Shown here: one piece after another, positions 8,440-16,620 of the stretch
Layout: each line of letters opens with the position of its first letter
Position numbering within the stretch: the first letter of the stretch is position 1
Origin: Moraxella nasibovis
GTDB lineage: Bacteria > Pseudomonadota > Gammaproteobacteria > Pseudomonadales > Moraxellaceae
Direction: 5' to 3'
Assembly: GCF_029581575.1 (NCBI RefSeq)
Contig: NZ_CP089975.1
Coordinates: 186,001 to 250,000, forward strand
Length of the DNA stretch: 64,000 nucleotides
Made by a program: the position numbers and the translations under genes
Notes under the pieces: generated by a model
The model's database searches: none
Told to the model about the DNA's origin: nothing
The model's input: the letters and a program-made list of their open reading frames with translations, nothing else

Positions 8440-9594
8440 TTAAATATTGACAGCCTGCCAATTCTCATCGCCCTTAACTGGCGGTAAAAATGCAGGTTTG
8501 CTTTGTTGGATGTGCCACAGCACAGGCGGATAGCCATATTTTTCAGGCTGGCTTAAATCTAGGCGGGTTTGGATTTGTTCATCTTGTCCATTTTTAAGCA
8601 AAGTCGCCAAATTCGGATTCATCAGCACCGCCTTACCCACCGCAATAAATTCGGCAAACCCTGTATCAAACGCCCCACGAATTTGACTGCCTGACAGCAA
8701 ATTACCCACGCCAACGAGCGGCAACTTTCCGCCAATATGGGCGTGAATTTGCTCAATGCGAGATTTACTTGTATCCGCCCCACGGCGAGCCTTGTTATAA
8801 AAATCCCACAAAGAGATGTGCAGATATTGCAGGGGTTGTTCCACCAATTTATCCAGCAAAACAAAAGTATCCGCCATCGTCAGCCCATTTTCTTCGGGTT
8901 CTTCGGGCGAAAAACGGTAGCCGACAATAAAATCAGGGCGATTATGTTTGGCTTTCACTTCATTCACCGCTTGAATGACCGCCAATGGAAACGCCGTACG
9001 AGCGTGAATGTCGCCACCCCATTTGTCGGTGCGGGTGTTGCTTGCGCCAGAAACAAACTGCTGAATCAAATAGCCATTCGCCCCGTGAATTTCCACGCCG
9101 TCAAAGCCCGCCAAGAGAGCCAATTCTGCCGAACGAGCAAACGCTGCTATCATCTCGTCCACTTCTGCCTCCGTCATCGCACGGGCTGAGTGGTTGTCCG
9201 ATTGCTCGGTTTCGTGCTTGATGTAATCGCTTGGGGCAATGGCGTCAAAGCCTTGATTGATGTCGGCATTCCACTTTTTACCACCGTGATGCAGTTGCAA
9301 AATGGCTTTTGCCCCTTGATTTTTGATAAGCTGGGCGGTATCACGCAGGCTATCAAGCAGTGCTTGGCTTGTCACTTCTGGCTCGCCTGCAAAGGATTTA
9401 CCCCCTTGTTTGACAAGGCTTGCGGCGGTGATAAATAAGCCAAAATCGGTGGCGCGGTTGCCGATAAAAGTGCGTTCTGCGTCTGAAATCGTGCCGTCAG
9501 CGTTGGAGCCAAAATGGGTCATCGGGGCGACCACAAGGCGGTTTTTGATTTCCACGCCGTTGTTCAGCGTAAAGGGGGTGAATAAATCGGTCAT
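8440..9594 (-). CDS. NADH-dependent flavin oxidoreductase, Old Yellow Enzyme family (YqiG-like)
   Basis: A second OYE-type TIM barrel of 384 residues. I start it at the ATG at 9594 (MTDLFTPFTLNN), which has AAGGT in front; the longer open frame would add 31 residues and run into the upstream gene. Family marks are the N-terminal VEIKNRLVVAPMTHFGS, the active-site HGANGYLIQQF (His-Asn pair, unlike the His-His pair of the enzyme at 4314) and the late AVGKAVLMNPNLA phosphate site. It is 13 bp downstream of the luciferase-like monooxygenase gene and almost certainly shares its transcript. A role in reducing quinones or enones is inferred from the family. Confidence 0.92.
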   Translation of the reverse strand: MTDLFTPFTLNNGVEIKNRLVVAPMTHFGSNADGTISDAERTFIGNRATDFGLFITAASLVKQGGKSFAGEPEVTSQALLDSLRDTAQLIKNQGAKAILQLHHGGKKWNADINQGFDAIAPSDYIKHETEQSDNHSARAMTEAEVDEMIAAFARSAELALLAGFDGVEIHGANGYLIQQFVSGASNTRTDKWGGDIHARTAFPLAVIQAVNEVKAKHNRPDFIVGYRFSPEEPEENGLTMADTFVLLDKLVEQPLQYLHISLWDFYNKARRGADTSKSRIEQIHAHIGGKLPLVGVGNLLSGSQIRGAFDTGFAEFIAVGKAVLMNPNLATLLKNGQDEQIQTRLDLSQPEKYGYPPVLWHIQQSKPAFLPPVKGDENWQAVNI

Positions 9595-9607
9595 AAATTT
9601 ACCTTTT

Positions 9608-10621
9608 TTAAATGGTTTCAATAATTTGTTTGAGCAATGAATAAGAATGGTGCTGTTTTTGTTCATCAAAAACATAATTAATCGCAATCAATTCATCGGC
9701 TTGATATTTTTGTTGAAAATCAAGTAGTTGCTGTTTCACGCTGTCTTTATCGCCAATGATAGAAGTACTCATCATCGACTGCGCCGCCATTTTCTCTTGG
9801 GGCGACCACAGGGCGTCCATATCAGGCACAGGCGGACACATGCCACGAGACACGCCTCGCACGAGATCCCAAAATAGCTGCTGTTGCGTGGTCGCCAAAA
9901 ACTTGGCTTCCGTCTCGCTGTCCGCCACCAAAATATTGTTGCAAATCATCATATAAGGCGCATGCAGCGCATCAGACGGCTTAAATTCATTGCGATAAAT
10001 GTCCACCGCCATGTCGAGCATTCGTGGGGCGAAATGAGCGGCAAAGGCATAAGGCAAGCCCAAACGACCAGCCAGATAGGCACTCTCTGTGCTAGAACCT
10101 AAAATATACAGCGGCACACTTAACCCAAGCGCAGGATAGGCTTTGACGCGTCCTTGTACGCTCTCATCACCAAAATATCTTTGCAAATCAGCAATATCGC
10201 TTGGGAATTGATCAGAAATGTCGGCACGCCCACGCCGCAGAGCCATTGCTGTGATTGGGTCAGTGCCAGGGGCTCGACCAAGCCCCAAATCCACCCGATT
10301 GGGATAAAGTGTTTCTAATGTGCCATACTGCTCGGCAACCTGCAACGGGCTATGATTAGGCAGCATCACGCCGCCGCTACCGACACGGATTTTTTGTGTT
10401 TGCGACAGCGTATGGGCAATCAAAATTTGCGTGGCAGAGCTTGCCAAATGCGGCATATTGTGATGCTCAGCAATCCAAAACCTTGTAAAGTCAAGGCTTT
10501 CTAAATGCTGAGCCAAGCGCACCATTGCGTCTATGGCATCTTTGGCATTTTGCCCTTGGCGCATTGGCGCAAGGTTTAGGGCGGAGAGTTTGGGGGTTTT
10601 GGTCATAGCTGTCTTAGTCAT
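9608..10621 (-). CDS. LLM-class flavin-dependent oxidoreductase (luciferase-like monooxygenase)
   Basis: A 337-residue protein of the bacterial luciferase-like monooxygenase superfamily, which uses reduced FMN supplied by a partner reductase. Support: the N-terminal LSALNLAPMRQGQ, FWIAEHHNMPHLASSATQIL near residue 60, VGSGGVMLPNHSPLQVAEQYGTLE near 95 and LGLGRAPGTDP near 130, all standard for this group. The start may be the ATG at 10621 or the in-frame ATG at 10606; neither has a strong ribosome-binding site. It heads a two-gene unit with the OYE reductase at 8440. A 20-bp inverted repeat in its leader matches the one at the arsR promoter. The substrate is unknown. Confidence 0.9.
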   Translation of the reverse strand: MTKTAMTKTPKLSALNLAPMRQGQNAKDAIDAMVRLAQHLESLDFTRFWIAEHHNMPHLASSATQILIAHTLSQTQKIRVGSGGVMLPNHSPLQVAEQYGTLETLYPNRVDLGLGRAPGTDPITAMALRRGRADISDQFPSDIADLQRYFGDESVQGRVKAYPALGLSVPLYILGSSTESAYLAGRLGLPYAFAAHFAPRMLDMAVDIYRNEFKPSDALHAPYMMICNNILVADSETEAKFLATTQQQLFWDLVRGVSRGMCPPVPDMDALWSPQEKMAAQSMMSTSIIGDKDSVKQQLLDFQQKYQADELIAINYVFDEQKQHHSYSLLKQIIETI

Positions 10622-10652
10622 AATTGCTTTGGTTATAATTACGATTATCTTA

Positions 10653-10672
10653 ATATCTAAAAAAATAGAAAT
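10653..10672. promoter_or_regulatory. Putative ArsR-family operator before the monooxygenase gene
   Basis: ATATCTA, six A residues, then TAGAAAT form an inverted repeat 32 bp upstream of the monooxygenase start. The repeat at 11062-11081 has the same half-site sequence and the same six-base spacing. Confidence 0.6.
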
Positions 10673-10683
10673 GTTTTGACTTT

Positions 10684-10710
10684 AAAAAACGCTGGAAAAT
10701 GTCAGCGTTT
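10684..10710 (-). terminator. Terminator after arsR
   Basis: AAACGCTG (10687-10694) pairs with CAGCGTTT (10703-10710). The minus strand continues into six T residues. It lies 23 bp past the arsR-type stop codon. Confidence 0.82.
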
Positions 10711-10732
10711 CTGTGTTGTTGCATTGGCAAAT

Positions 10733-11050
10733 TTACGCAAAAAGCTCGCTGATTTGTTCGTTCAAGCGTGCGCGAGCTTGGGGCGAAATGCGGTAATAAG
10801 TCCATTTGCCCATGCGCTGCGACTCGACCAAATCCACCGATTTGAGCGTGTTCAGATAGCCCGACACCACCGACTGAGCCAGCCCTGCTTTTTCGGCAAT
10901 TTTGCCCACGCAAATCCAGCCGCCTGTTTGCATTTCAGCATATTCGGCGACAAAATCGGGAAAATGCTCGGCAGGGCGGTTGAGCCAAACGAGCATTTGT
11001 AGGCGGTGTTCGTTGGCGAGTGCCTTGAAAGTGTCAATTAAATTCGTCAT
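10733..11050 (-). CDS. ArsR/SmtB-family transcriptional repressor
   Basis: A 105-residue winged helix-turn-helix protein. The typical ArsR core is visible: FKALANEHRLQMLVWL at residues 9-24, the recognition helix region KAGLAQSVVSGYLNTLKSVDLV at about 57-78, and the wing SQRMGKWTYYRIS. The metal box ELCVCDL of metal sensors is absent; the only cysteine is in WICVGKI, so a metal ligand set is unlikely and a redox or electrophile signal is possible. It is directly upstream of the monooxygenase and OYE genes in the same direction. The -10 box ends only 8 bp before the ATG and no Shine-Dalgarno sequence is seen, so the mRNA may be leaderless. Confidence 0.88.
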   Translation of the reverse strand: MTNLIDTFKALANEHRLQMLVWLNRPAEHFPDFVAEYAEMQTGGWICVGKIAEKAGLAQSVVSGYLNTLKSVDLVESQRMGKWTYYRISPQARARLNEQISELFA

Positions 11051-11058
11051 GGTGGCGT

Positions 11059-11087
11059 ATTATATCTATTTTTTTGGAAATATCAAT
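11059..11087 (-). promoter_or_regulatory. arsR promoter with embedded operator
   Basis: On the minus strand TTGATA (11081-11086) and TATAAT (11059-11064) are 16 bp apart. The inverted repeat ATATCTA, six bases, TGGAAAT (11062-11081) fills the spacer, so a bound repressor would block RNA polymerase. This fits autorepression by the ArsR protein. Confidence 0.65.
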
Positions 11088-11179
11088 GTATTTTTACCAA
11101 AGGCTACACACCCATCGGTCTGAGCTTGCCAAGCATGGGCTGATGAAAAATTTTTAAGCAAATTTTAAGGCTGTCGACC

Positions 11180-11209
11180 ACACAAAAAGCAGGGCGTCAC
11201 TTTTTGTGT
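11180..11209 (-). terminator. Hairpin after glmU
   Basis: A perfect 10-bp stem (ACACAAAAAG with CTTTTTGTGT) has a 10-base loop and lies 43 bp past the glmU stop. No long T tract follows, so it may be a weak terminator or an mRNA-stabilising hairpin. The remainder of 11088-11251 shows no gene. Confidence 0.45.
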
Positions 11210-11251
11210 AGCCACTCGATGTCAGCCTGCACCGATGAATGAGTCGCAAGC

Positions 11252-12610
11252 TTAGCTTTTGTCTTTTTCAGGTCTTATCCAGCCGTCAATGGTAACTTGC
11301 TTGCCACGAGCGACCACGAGCTTATTTTCTGCACAATCTTTGGTAATCACTGACCCTGCGCCGATGGTGGCTTTATTGCCAATCGTTACAGGTGCGACCA
11401 GCACCGCATTTGAGCCGATACGCACATCCGCCCCAATGGTGGTTTTAAATTTATTTACGCCATCATAATTGGCGGTAATCGTGCCAGCCCCCACATTGGT
11501 TCGGCTGCCCACCGTACTATCGCCCAAATACGCTAAATGATTGGCTTTTGCACCGCTTGCCATTTGCGTGTTTTTTAGCTCGACAAAGTTACCAATATGT
11601 ACTTCATCAGCCGTTACCGCATTTGGACGAAGTCTTGCAAAAGGTCCGATTTGATTATTTTCACCGACAATGGCATTTTCAAAAATGCTATACGGTGCAA
11701 TCACCGTGCCACTGGCAATCTTGGTATTTTTAATCACACAACCTGCGCCAATTTTGACATTATTGCCAATTTCACACTCGCCTTCAAAGATTACATTAAT
11801 GTCAATTTGCACATCCTTGCCAACGGTTAATTCGCCACGCAAATCAAAACGGGCGGGATCCATGATATGCACGCCTTGTTTCATTAAGTTTTCGGCTTGA
11901 TGAGCCTGCCAAGTGCGTTCCAAATTGGCAAGCTGAATGCGGTCATTCACGCCTTCAATTTCAAATTGATATTGTGGCGAAACAGTATCAATCGTAATGC
12001 CATCATCAACCGCCATTTTCACAATATCAGTCAAATAATATTCGCCTTGTGCGTTGTTATTATTGAGATTTTTCAAATACTTATGCAAAATTTCATTGGC
12101 AACGCAATAGACACCGCTATTGATTTCTGTAATTTGTTTTTGAGCATCGGTGGCGTCTTTTTCTTCGACAATGGCAATCACTTTGCCGTCTTTGCGAATA
12201 ATCCGCCCCAAGCCAAAGGGCGTTGGCGTGTTCATCGTCAGCATGGCAAATGGGCTGTCGCTACTTGCCAGTTTCGCCAAAGTCTCCGCCCCAATAAGCG
12301 GCACATCACCCGATAAAATCAGACTTTTACCGTCCGTTGGTAGCACTGGCAAAGTCATCATCACCGCGTGCCCCGTGCCGAGTTGTTCGGCTTGTTCTAC
12401 CCAGTCAATTTTCTCGTGGGCGAATGCGTCTTTGACCTGTTGCCCTTCAAAGCCATAAATGATGATGTTTTTTTGACTGCCTAATTTTTTGGCGGTGGTT
12501 AAAACATGGGCTAATAATGACTTACCTGCCAAAGGTTGTAGTACTTTTGGCTTGGCGGATTTCATGCGAGTGCCTTTGCCCGCTGCCATGATGATGACAT
12601 TTAAAGACAT
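11252..12610 (-). CDS. glmU: Bifunctional UDP-N-acetylglucosamine pyrophosphorylase / glucosamine-1-phosphate N-acetyltransferase
   Basis: A 452-residue cytoplasmic enzyme that makes UDP-GlcNAc for peptidoglycan and lipooligosaccharide. The N-terminal uridyltransferase domain (about 1-230) starts with the nucleotide loop [11 protein letters not shown] at residues 8-18 and carries GTGHAV and LSGDVPL. The C-terminal acetyltransferase (about 250-452) is a left-handed beta helix built from hexapeptide repeats such as [13 protein letters not shown] and [12 protein letters not shown], with the family signature NLAYLGDS present here as [12 protein letters not shown]. The length is normal. It stands alone on the minus strand, divergent from the permease at 12814. 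Identification is certain. Confidence 0.98.
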   Translation of the reverse strand: MSLNVIIMAAGKGTRMKSAKPKVLQPLAGKSLLAHVLTTAKKLGSQKNIIIYGFEGQQVKDAFAHEKIDWVEQAEQLGTGHAVMMTLPVLPTDGKSLILSGDVPLIGAETLAKLASSDSPFAMLTMNTPTPFGLGRIIRKDGKVIAIVEEKDATDAQKQITEINSGVYCVANEILHKYLKNLNNNNAQGEYYLTDIVKMAVDDGITIDTVSPQYQFEIEGVNDRIQLANLERTWQAHQAENLMKQGVHIMDPARFDLRGELTVGKDVQIDINVIFEGECEIGNNVKIGAGCVIKNTKIASGTVIAPYSIFENAIVGENNQIGPFARLRPNAVTADEVHIGNFVELKNTQMASGAKANHLAYLGDSTVGSRTNVGAGTITANYDGVNKFKTTIGADVRIGSNAVLVAPVTIGNKATIGAGSVITKDCAENKLVVARGKQVTIDGWIRPEKDKS

Positions 12611-12813
12611 GATTTTTCCTTGATGATGAATATGGGATATGTCCTTATTTTAGCACATTTTTTGGTCAAATTTGCTCATCGGCTGTGTTGGCTTTGTGTT
12701 GCATTGTGCTTTTTGGCAAATTTTACTTGCCAAATCTTGGGGTTTTGTTCATCAGCTAATCGCTTTTATGCGTGGGGCTGTGATACAATGGCTGTCTTTG
12801 ACCGGCAAAAATC

Positions 12814-14466
12814 ATGACCATCAAGCACACACATACAGACGAATATCAGACCACTCGTGTCCCAAGCGATCAGCTTTTGGGTGGGCGGCACTTTGCCTCA
12901 GGATATGCTGCCGAGCATGTGGCGGGCGGCGAGTTTGTGGTGGGTGCGGCGTTTGCGGCTTGGGGTGCATCGCCTCTGGCGGTGTTTTTGGGTCTTTTGA
13001 TTGGCAATCTTTTGGCGGTGCTGAGCTGGGCGTGGCTGTGCAGCCCTGTGGCGGTGAGTGCGCGCCTGACGCTGTACGAATACTTGTCACGCATGGCGGG
13101 CAGGCGCATCGTTTGGGTCTTTAATCTCATCAATGGCATCATTTTTGCGGTCATCGCAGGTGGTATGATGACCATCTCAGCGCAGGCGATACACGGTGCG
13201 ATGGGCTTGCCGCCTCAGATAAAATGGCATTCTGACAGTCCGACATTTGTGCTGCTTGTCATGCTGCTTGGGGCGGTGGTGGTCTTGGTGAGCATGCTGG
13301 GCTTTCATCGGCTGACTAAGGCTTCTCGCTATTTTTCGCCTTATTTGATGACGACATTTGTGCTGTGCGGGCTTGTGAGCGTGCCGCTACTTTGGCAGGC
13401 GGGGCGGGCAGAAGGGCTTGATTTTTGGCAGATATTCGCCGCTTATGTCTGGACGGGCAACACACCCGATGGCAGCGAGCCATTTAGCATCTGGCACATT
13501 GCCGCTTTTGCATGGGGGCTAAATTTGCCTTTGCATTTGGGCATGGGCGACATGAGCACGCTAAGATTTGCCAAAAAATGGCAGTACGGCTACCACTCGG
13601 TATGGGCGACTTATGGCGGGCATTTTGTGGCTTGGGTGGGCGCAGGTATGCTTGGCGCCAGTAGTGCGATGCTCCTAGGTCTCCCCATCGGTGCGTTGGA
13701 TGTGGGTGGTGTGGTGATGCCGACGCTTGGGGTGGCAGGCGTCTTGGCGGCGGTGCTGGCATCCATCACCACGGCAGTGCCAAGCTTGTACCGTGCCGCC
13801 TTGGCATTTGATGCGCTGTGGCAGGTGGGATTTGTCAAGATGACAGCGGTGCTTGGTGTGATGACGACCATCATCGCTTGTTTTCCGCTGATTTTTCTTA
13901 AATGGCTTGATTTGATGGCGTATTTTAATATCGTCGTTGCGCCGATGGGAGCGATGATTGCCGCTGAGCATTTTGTTTTGCCTAGATGGGGCGTGCGCCC
14001 TTTTTGGCGACAGGATAGGCAGGGCGGCAGCGATAACACGAGCGCCATCATCACTTGGGCAGTGGGCTTGTCTTTGGCAGCTGTCTTATTGTTTTTGGGT
14101 GTGCATTTGTTTTTTGTGTTCGTTCCTGTGTGGGTGGCGTGCGTTTTTGTGTATGCGCTTTGTGCGTATCGTGAGGCGGCTGTGCTACGACAGGCGCCAA
14201 GAGAGGCGCTGTACGAGCTGTCCTATGGGTGTGATACGAAAGCCGTGCAGACAAGAATGAGCCGCCCTTTGATGCATAAAAAATGGCTCATTTTGATTTT
14301 GGTGTCCATGCTGATGAGCAGTGCGCTTTTGTACGGTGATGATCCCAAAGCGATGCTTACGGTCTTCCAAGGACTCTTACTTGTCCTAACGCTGCTGTAT
14401 TTTGCGGTGGTGGGGATTATTTTTACCAAGAATAAAACAACAAACAGCCCACCGCCGCCGCCATAA
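12814..14466 (+). CDS. NCS1-type permease (cytosine/purine permease-like)
   Basis: A 550-residue inner-membrane protein with about twelve hydrophobic segments. The pattern VPSDQLLGGRHFASGYAAEHVAGGEFVVGAAFA, a long helix 1-2 glycine-rich region and PVAVSARLTLYEYLSR, resembles nucleobase:cation symporters of the NCS1/CodB group. The mid-protein FAWGLNLPLHLGMGDMSTLRFAKKWQYGYHS is a further family-like segment. It is G+C richer at third positions than the genes to its left. The gene ends by overlapping the convergent pgpA gene by 44 bp. No nucleobase-degrading enzyme lies nearby, so the substrate is open; another APC-fold transporter family is a possible alternative. Confidence 0.75.
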   Translation: MTIKHTHTDEYQTTRVPSDQLLGGRHFASGYAAEHVAGGEFVVGAAFAAWGASPLAVFLGLLIGNLLAVLSWAWLCSPVAVSARLTLYEYLSRMAGRRIVWVFNLINGIIFAVIAGGMMTISAQAIHGAMGLPPQIKWHSDSPTFVLLVMLLGAVVVLVSMLGFHRLTKASRYFSPYLMTTFVLCGLVSVPLLWQAGRAEGLDFWQIFAAYVWTGNTPDGSEPFSIWHIAAFAWGLNLPLHLGMGDMSTLRFAKKWQYGYHSVWATYGGHFVAWVGAGMLGASSAMLLGLPIGALDVGGVVMPTLGVAGVLAAVLASITTAVPSLYRAALAFDALWQVGFVKMTAVLGVMTTIIACFPLIFLKWLDLMAYFNIVVAPMGAMIAAEHFVLPRWGVRPFWRQDRQGGSDNTSAIITWAVGLSLAAVLLFLGVHLFFVFVPVWVACVFVYALCAYREAAVLRQAPREALYELSYGCDTKAVQTRMSRPLMHKKWLILILVSMLMSSALLYGDDPKAMLTVFQGLLLVLTLLYFAVVGIIFTKNKTTNSPPPPP

Positions 14467-14992
14467 TGCCTGCCAGCACATCATCAATCAAAATACCAAA
14501 TCCGCCCGAGACATTATTATCTACCCATTTAATTGGAAATGGCTTAATGATGTCAAAAAAGCGAAATAGCACAAACGGCACGACAATCAGCAGCAGCAAA
14601 CTTGGGTGCAAATATGCCAATCCTGCTTTGTCGCTGTTTGGCGTATGGGTCAATAGCCAAACGCTTGGCAATAACGCAATCCACATTCCCACCCATTCAT
14701 CAAAGACAATGTGCGGGTCATCGTGGACATTCATTAAATCCGAAGTCTTGCCACAAATATAACTGCCCACCAAACAGCCAATAATGGCAATAATCAAAAA
14801 CCCCCAAAATCCCAAACATAGCATCGGCAAAGCAACAATCAATCCACCCATCGTTCCCCAAGTTCCAGGGGCTTTTTTGGGTAAACCAGAACCCAAGCCA
14901 ATGCCGAGCCAATAAATACATTTTTCAAAGGCGGTGGCGGACTTTGGGCAAGGCGGGCAAGGGTTGGATTTACGAATGTCGGGTTTGTGCAT
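14423..14992 (-). CDS. pgpA: Phosphatidylglycerophosphatase A
   Basis: A 189-residue inner-membrane enzyme that dephosphorylates phosphatidylglycerol phosphate to phosphatidylglycerol. Characteristic motifs are GLGSGLPKKAPGTWGTMGG near residues 32-50, DDPHIVFDEWVGMWIAL near 92-108, and FRFFDIIKPFPIKWVDNNVSGGFGILIDDVLAG near 140-172; the acidic residues of the last two segments are the metal-binding catalytic set. Three to four membrane helices are visible. It is the last gene of the thiL-proximal cluster, 18 bp after the small membrane protein at 15011. The pgsA gene of the same pathway is at 33481. The extreme 3-prime end overlaps the convergent permease gene. Confidence 0.95.
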   Translation of the reverse strand: MHKPDIRKSNPCPPCPKSATAFEKCIYWLGIGLGSGLPKKAPGTWGTMGGLIVALPMLCLGFWGFLIIAIIGCLVGSYICGKTSDLMNVHDDPHIVFDEWVGMWIALLPSVWLLTHTPNSDKAGLAYLHPSLLLLIVVPFVLFRFFDIIKPFPIKWVDNNVSGGFGILIDDVLAGIMAAAVGCLLFYSW

Positions 14993-15010
14993 TTTGATAC
15001 CTGTATTTGA

Positions 15011-15634
15011 TTATTCTATACTATCTTCTGCTGGGTCTACATAAAAGTAATGTTCAGTATTTCTTTTACACTCAAGGGCTGGGCTAAACTTTATAGGCAC
15101 TATCTTTATCGCTCTATTATTGTAAATTTCACGATACTCAATAGGCTTGTTATAGTAGACCATTTGTCCACCACATATCGGGCAAGGATTTGGGGTGATT
15201 TTTTCTAGCATTAATTGGTTGTTATATCCGTTTAGGGCATAATTTTGGAAAAAAAGTAGTGAAATCGGAATGCGAATCTGTTTTTTTGTAATACCACGCA
15301 ACCAAAGTAAAAACATAGAAATACAAAGCATTATCACAGAAAAAGAAAGTTGCATATAGGATATTGATGCAGTATGTTCAATGGAAAATATATTCCGAAA
15401 TAGCTGTATAATCATAGTAATGAGAGAGGCTATGGCAAGAATTGATGACGGAACGCTTAGCCAAGTCAGAATCGCCATAGTTATGGGATTTCTCCACATG
15501 GGTCTGATATTGTAGGTTGCAGCTTCAGAAGATGAAACTTTGTTTTCATAAAAATTATTTGTAGTGCTTAAATCTATATTATTAATTTGGCTGTTGGTGA
15601 ATTGAGAATTTTTGAAATTGTTTTTTTGAGACAT
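15011..15634 (-). CDS. Hypothetical membrane protein with C-terminal CPxC motif
   Basis: I do not recognise a family. The 207-residue protein has an Asn/Ser-rich, probably disordered N-terminus (1-45), two hydrophobic helices (about 50-77 and 92-113) and a cytoplasmic C-terminal part with CPICGG near residue 151 and a further cysteine in PALECKR near 189. The C-x2-C pair resembles half of a zinc ribbon. It is AT-rich and lies between thiL (56 bp gap) and pgpA (18 bp gap) on the same strand, where most bacteria have no gene. It is probably co-transcribed with both and may be a recent insertion. No function can be assigned. Confidence 0.75.
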   Translation of the reverse strand: MSQKNNFKNSQFTNSQINNIDLSTTNNFYENKVSSSEAATYNIRPMWRNPITMAILTWLSVPSSILAIASLITMIIQLFRNIFSIEHTASISYMQLSFSVIMLCISMFLLWLRGITKKQIRIPISLLFFQNYALNGYNNQLMLEKITPNPCPICGGQMVYYNKPIEYREIYNNRAIKIVPIKFSPALECKRNTEHYFYVDPAEDSIE

Positions 15635-15690
15635 TCGCCTTCTCCATTATTTTTTCTTATTATTACAGCATAGAAATTAATTAAAAACAA

Positions 15691-16620
15691 CTAAAAATGA
15701 CTCCAGCCCTTGATCCCAAAATCCACTTTTTGATTGTTAAACAACAACTGCAAACCTTGTGTTTCTACAATATCACCGATTTTAAAAATCGTATTTGGAT
15801 AAAGGGCGTTAAATTCATCAAATTTATTTTTTGGTAGGGTAAAGCATAATTGATAATCATCGCCACCGTTTAAAATGTGCTGATATTTTTGTACAAAAGG
15901 CAAACGATTTAATTCATCAACGCAAGGAATATTTTCCAAATACAGCCTTGCCCCAACGCCACTTGCGGTCAAAATATGCCCCAAATCTTGCCCCAAGCCG
16001 TCCGAAATGTCAATCATACTGTTGGCATAACCTACCAGTTTTTGCCCCAAATCCACTTGTGGCATGGGCAAATCTAAGGCGTTTTGTAAATCAGTATTTT
16101 GTCCATTTAAAATATGTGATAATGCCAAACTTGCCAAACCAATATGACCGCTCACGCAAATCACATCGCCAATTTTTGCACCATTTCGCTTAATGGCTTT
16201 ACCTTGCTCAATAAAGCCCAAAGCCGTGACCGAAATGGTCAAAATCTCGGATTTGGTCGTGTCGCCACCGATGAGTTCTACATTGTGCTGACTGCAAATA
16301 TCGCTCACGCCTTTTGTAAATTCAGCAAGCCAGTTTTCATCATGATTTGGCAAAGACAATCCAAGCAAAATCGCATACGGCATCGCCCCCATACTGGCAA
16401 TGTCGGATAAATTGACCGCCACCGACTTCCAGCCAATCGCATACGGACTGGTATCGTGGGGAAAATGTCGCCCAGCAACCAGCGTATCCACACAGCTCAC
16501 CAGCTCACAATTTGGTGGAATACTACTCACTGCACAATCATCGCCAATGCCCAAAGTGGTATTTTGGTGCTTGGCGGTGGCGTTTTTAAAATGGCGGTAG
16601 ATTAGAGAGAATTCGCTCAT
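15691..16620 (-). CDS. thiL: Thiamine-monophosphate kinase
   Basis: A 309-residue cytoplasmic ATP-dependent kinase that converts thiamine monophosphate to the active cofactor thiamine pyrophosphate. Family marks: MSEFSLIYRHF at the start, LGIGDDCAVSSIPP near residues 23-36, the metal-binding DTLVAGRHFPHDTSPYAIGWKSVAVNLSDIASMGA near 45-80, IGGDTTKS near 117 and MIDISDGLGQDLGHI near 202. Its ATG overlaps the stop codon of the WG-repeat gene by 4 bp, which implies translational coupling. The ribH-nusB-thiL-pgpA order known from other proteobacteria is kept here, with two extra genes interleaved. Confidence 0.97.
   Translation of the reverse strand: MSEFSLIYRHFKNATAKHQNTTLGIGDDCAVSSIPPNCELVSCVDTLVAGRHFPHDTSPYAIGWKSVAVNLSDIASMGAMPYAILLGLSLPNHDENWLAEFTKGVSDICSQHNVELIGGDTTKSEILTISVTALGFIEQGKAIKRNGAKIGDVICVSGHIGLASLALSHILNGQNTDLQNALDLPMPQVDLGQKLVGYANSMIDISDGLGQDLGHILTASGVGARLYLENIPCVDELNRLPFVQKYQHILNGGDDYQLCFTLPKNKFDEFNALYPNTIFKIGDIVETQGLQLLFNNQKVDFGIKGWSHF

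Noticed and set aside
12620-12817. A 65-codon plus-strand frame before the permease gene
   Set aside because: It overlaps the permease start, is made mostly of hydrophobic and cysteine residues of low plausibility, and matches nothing I know.
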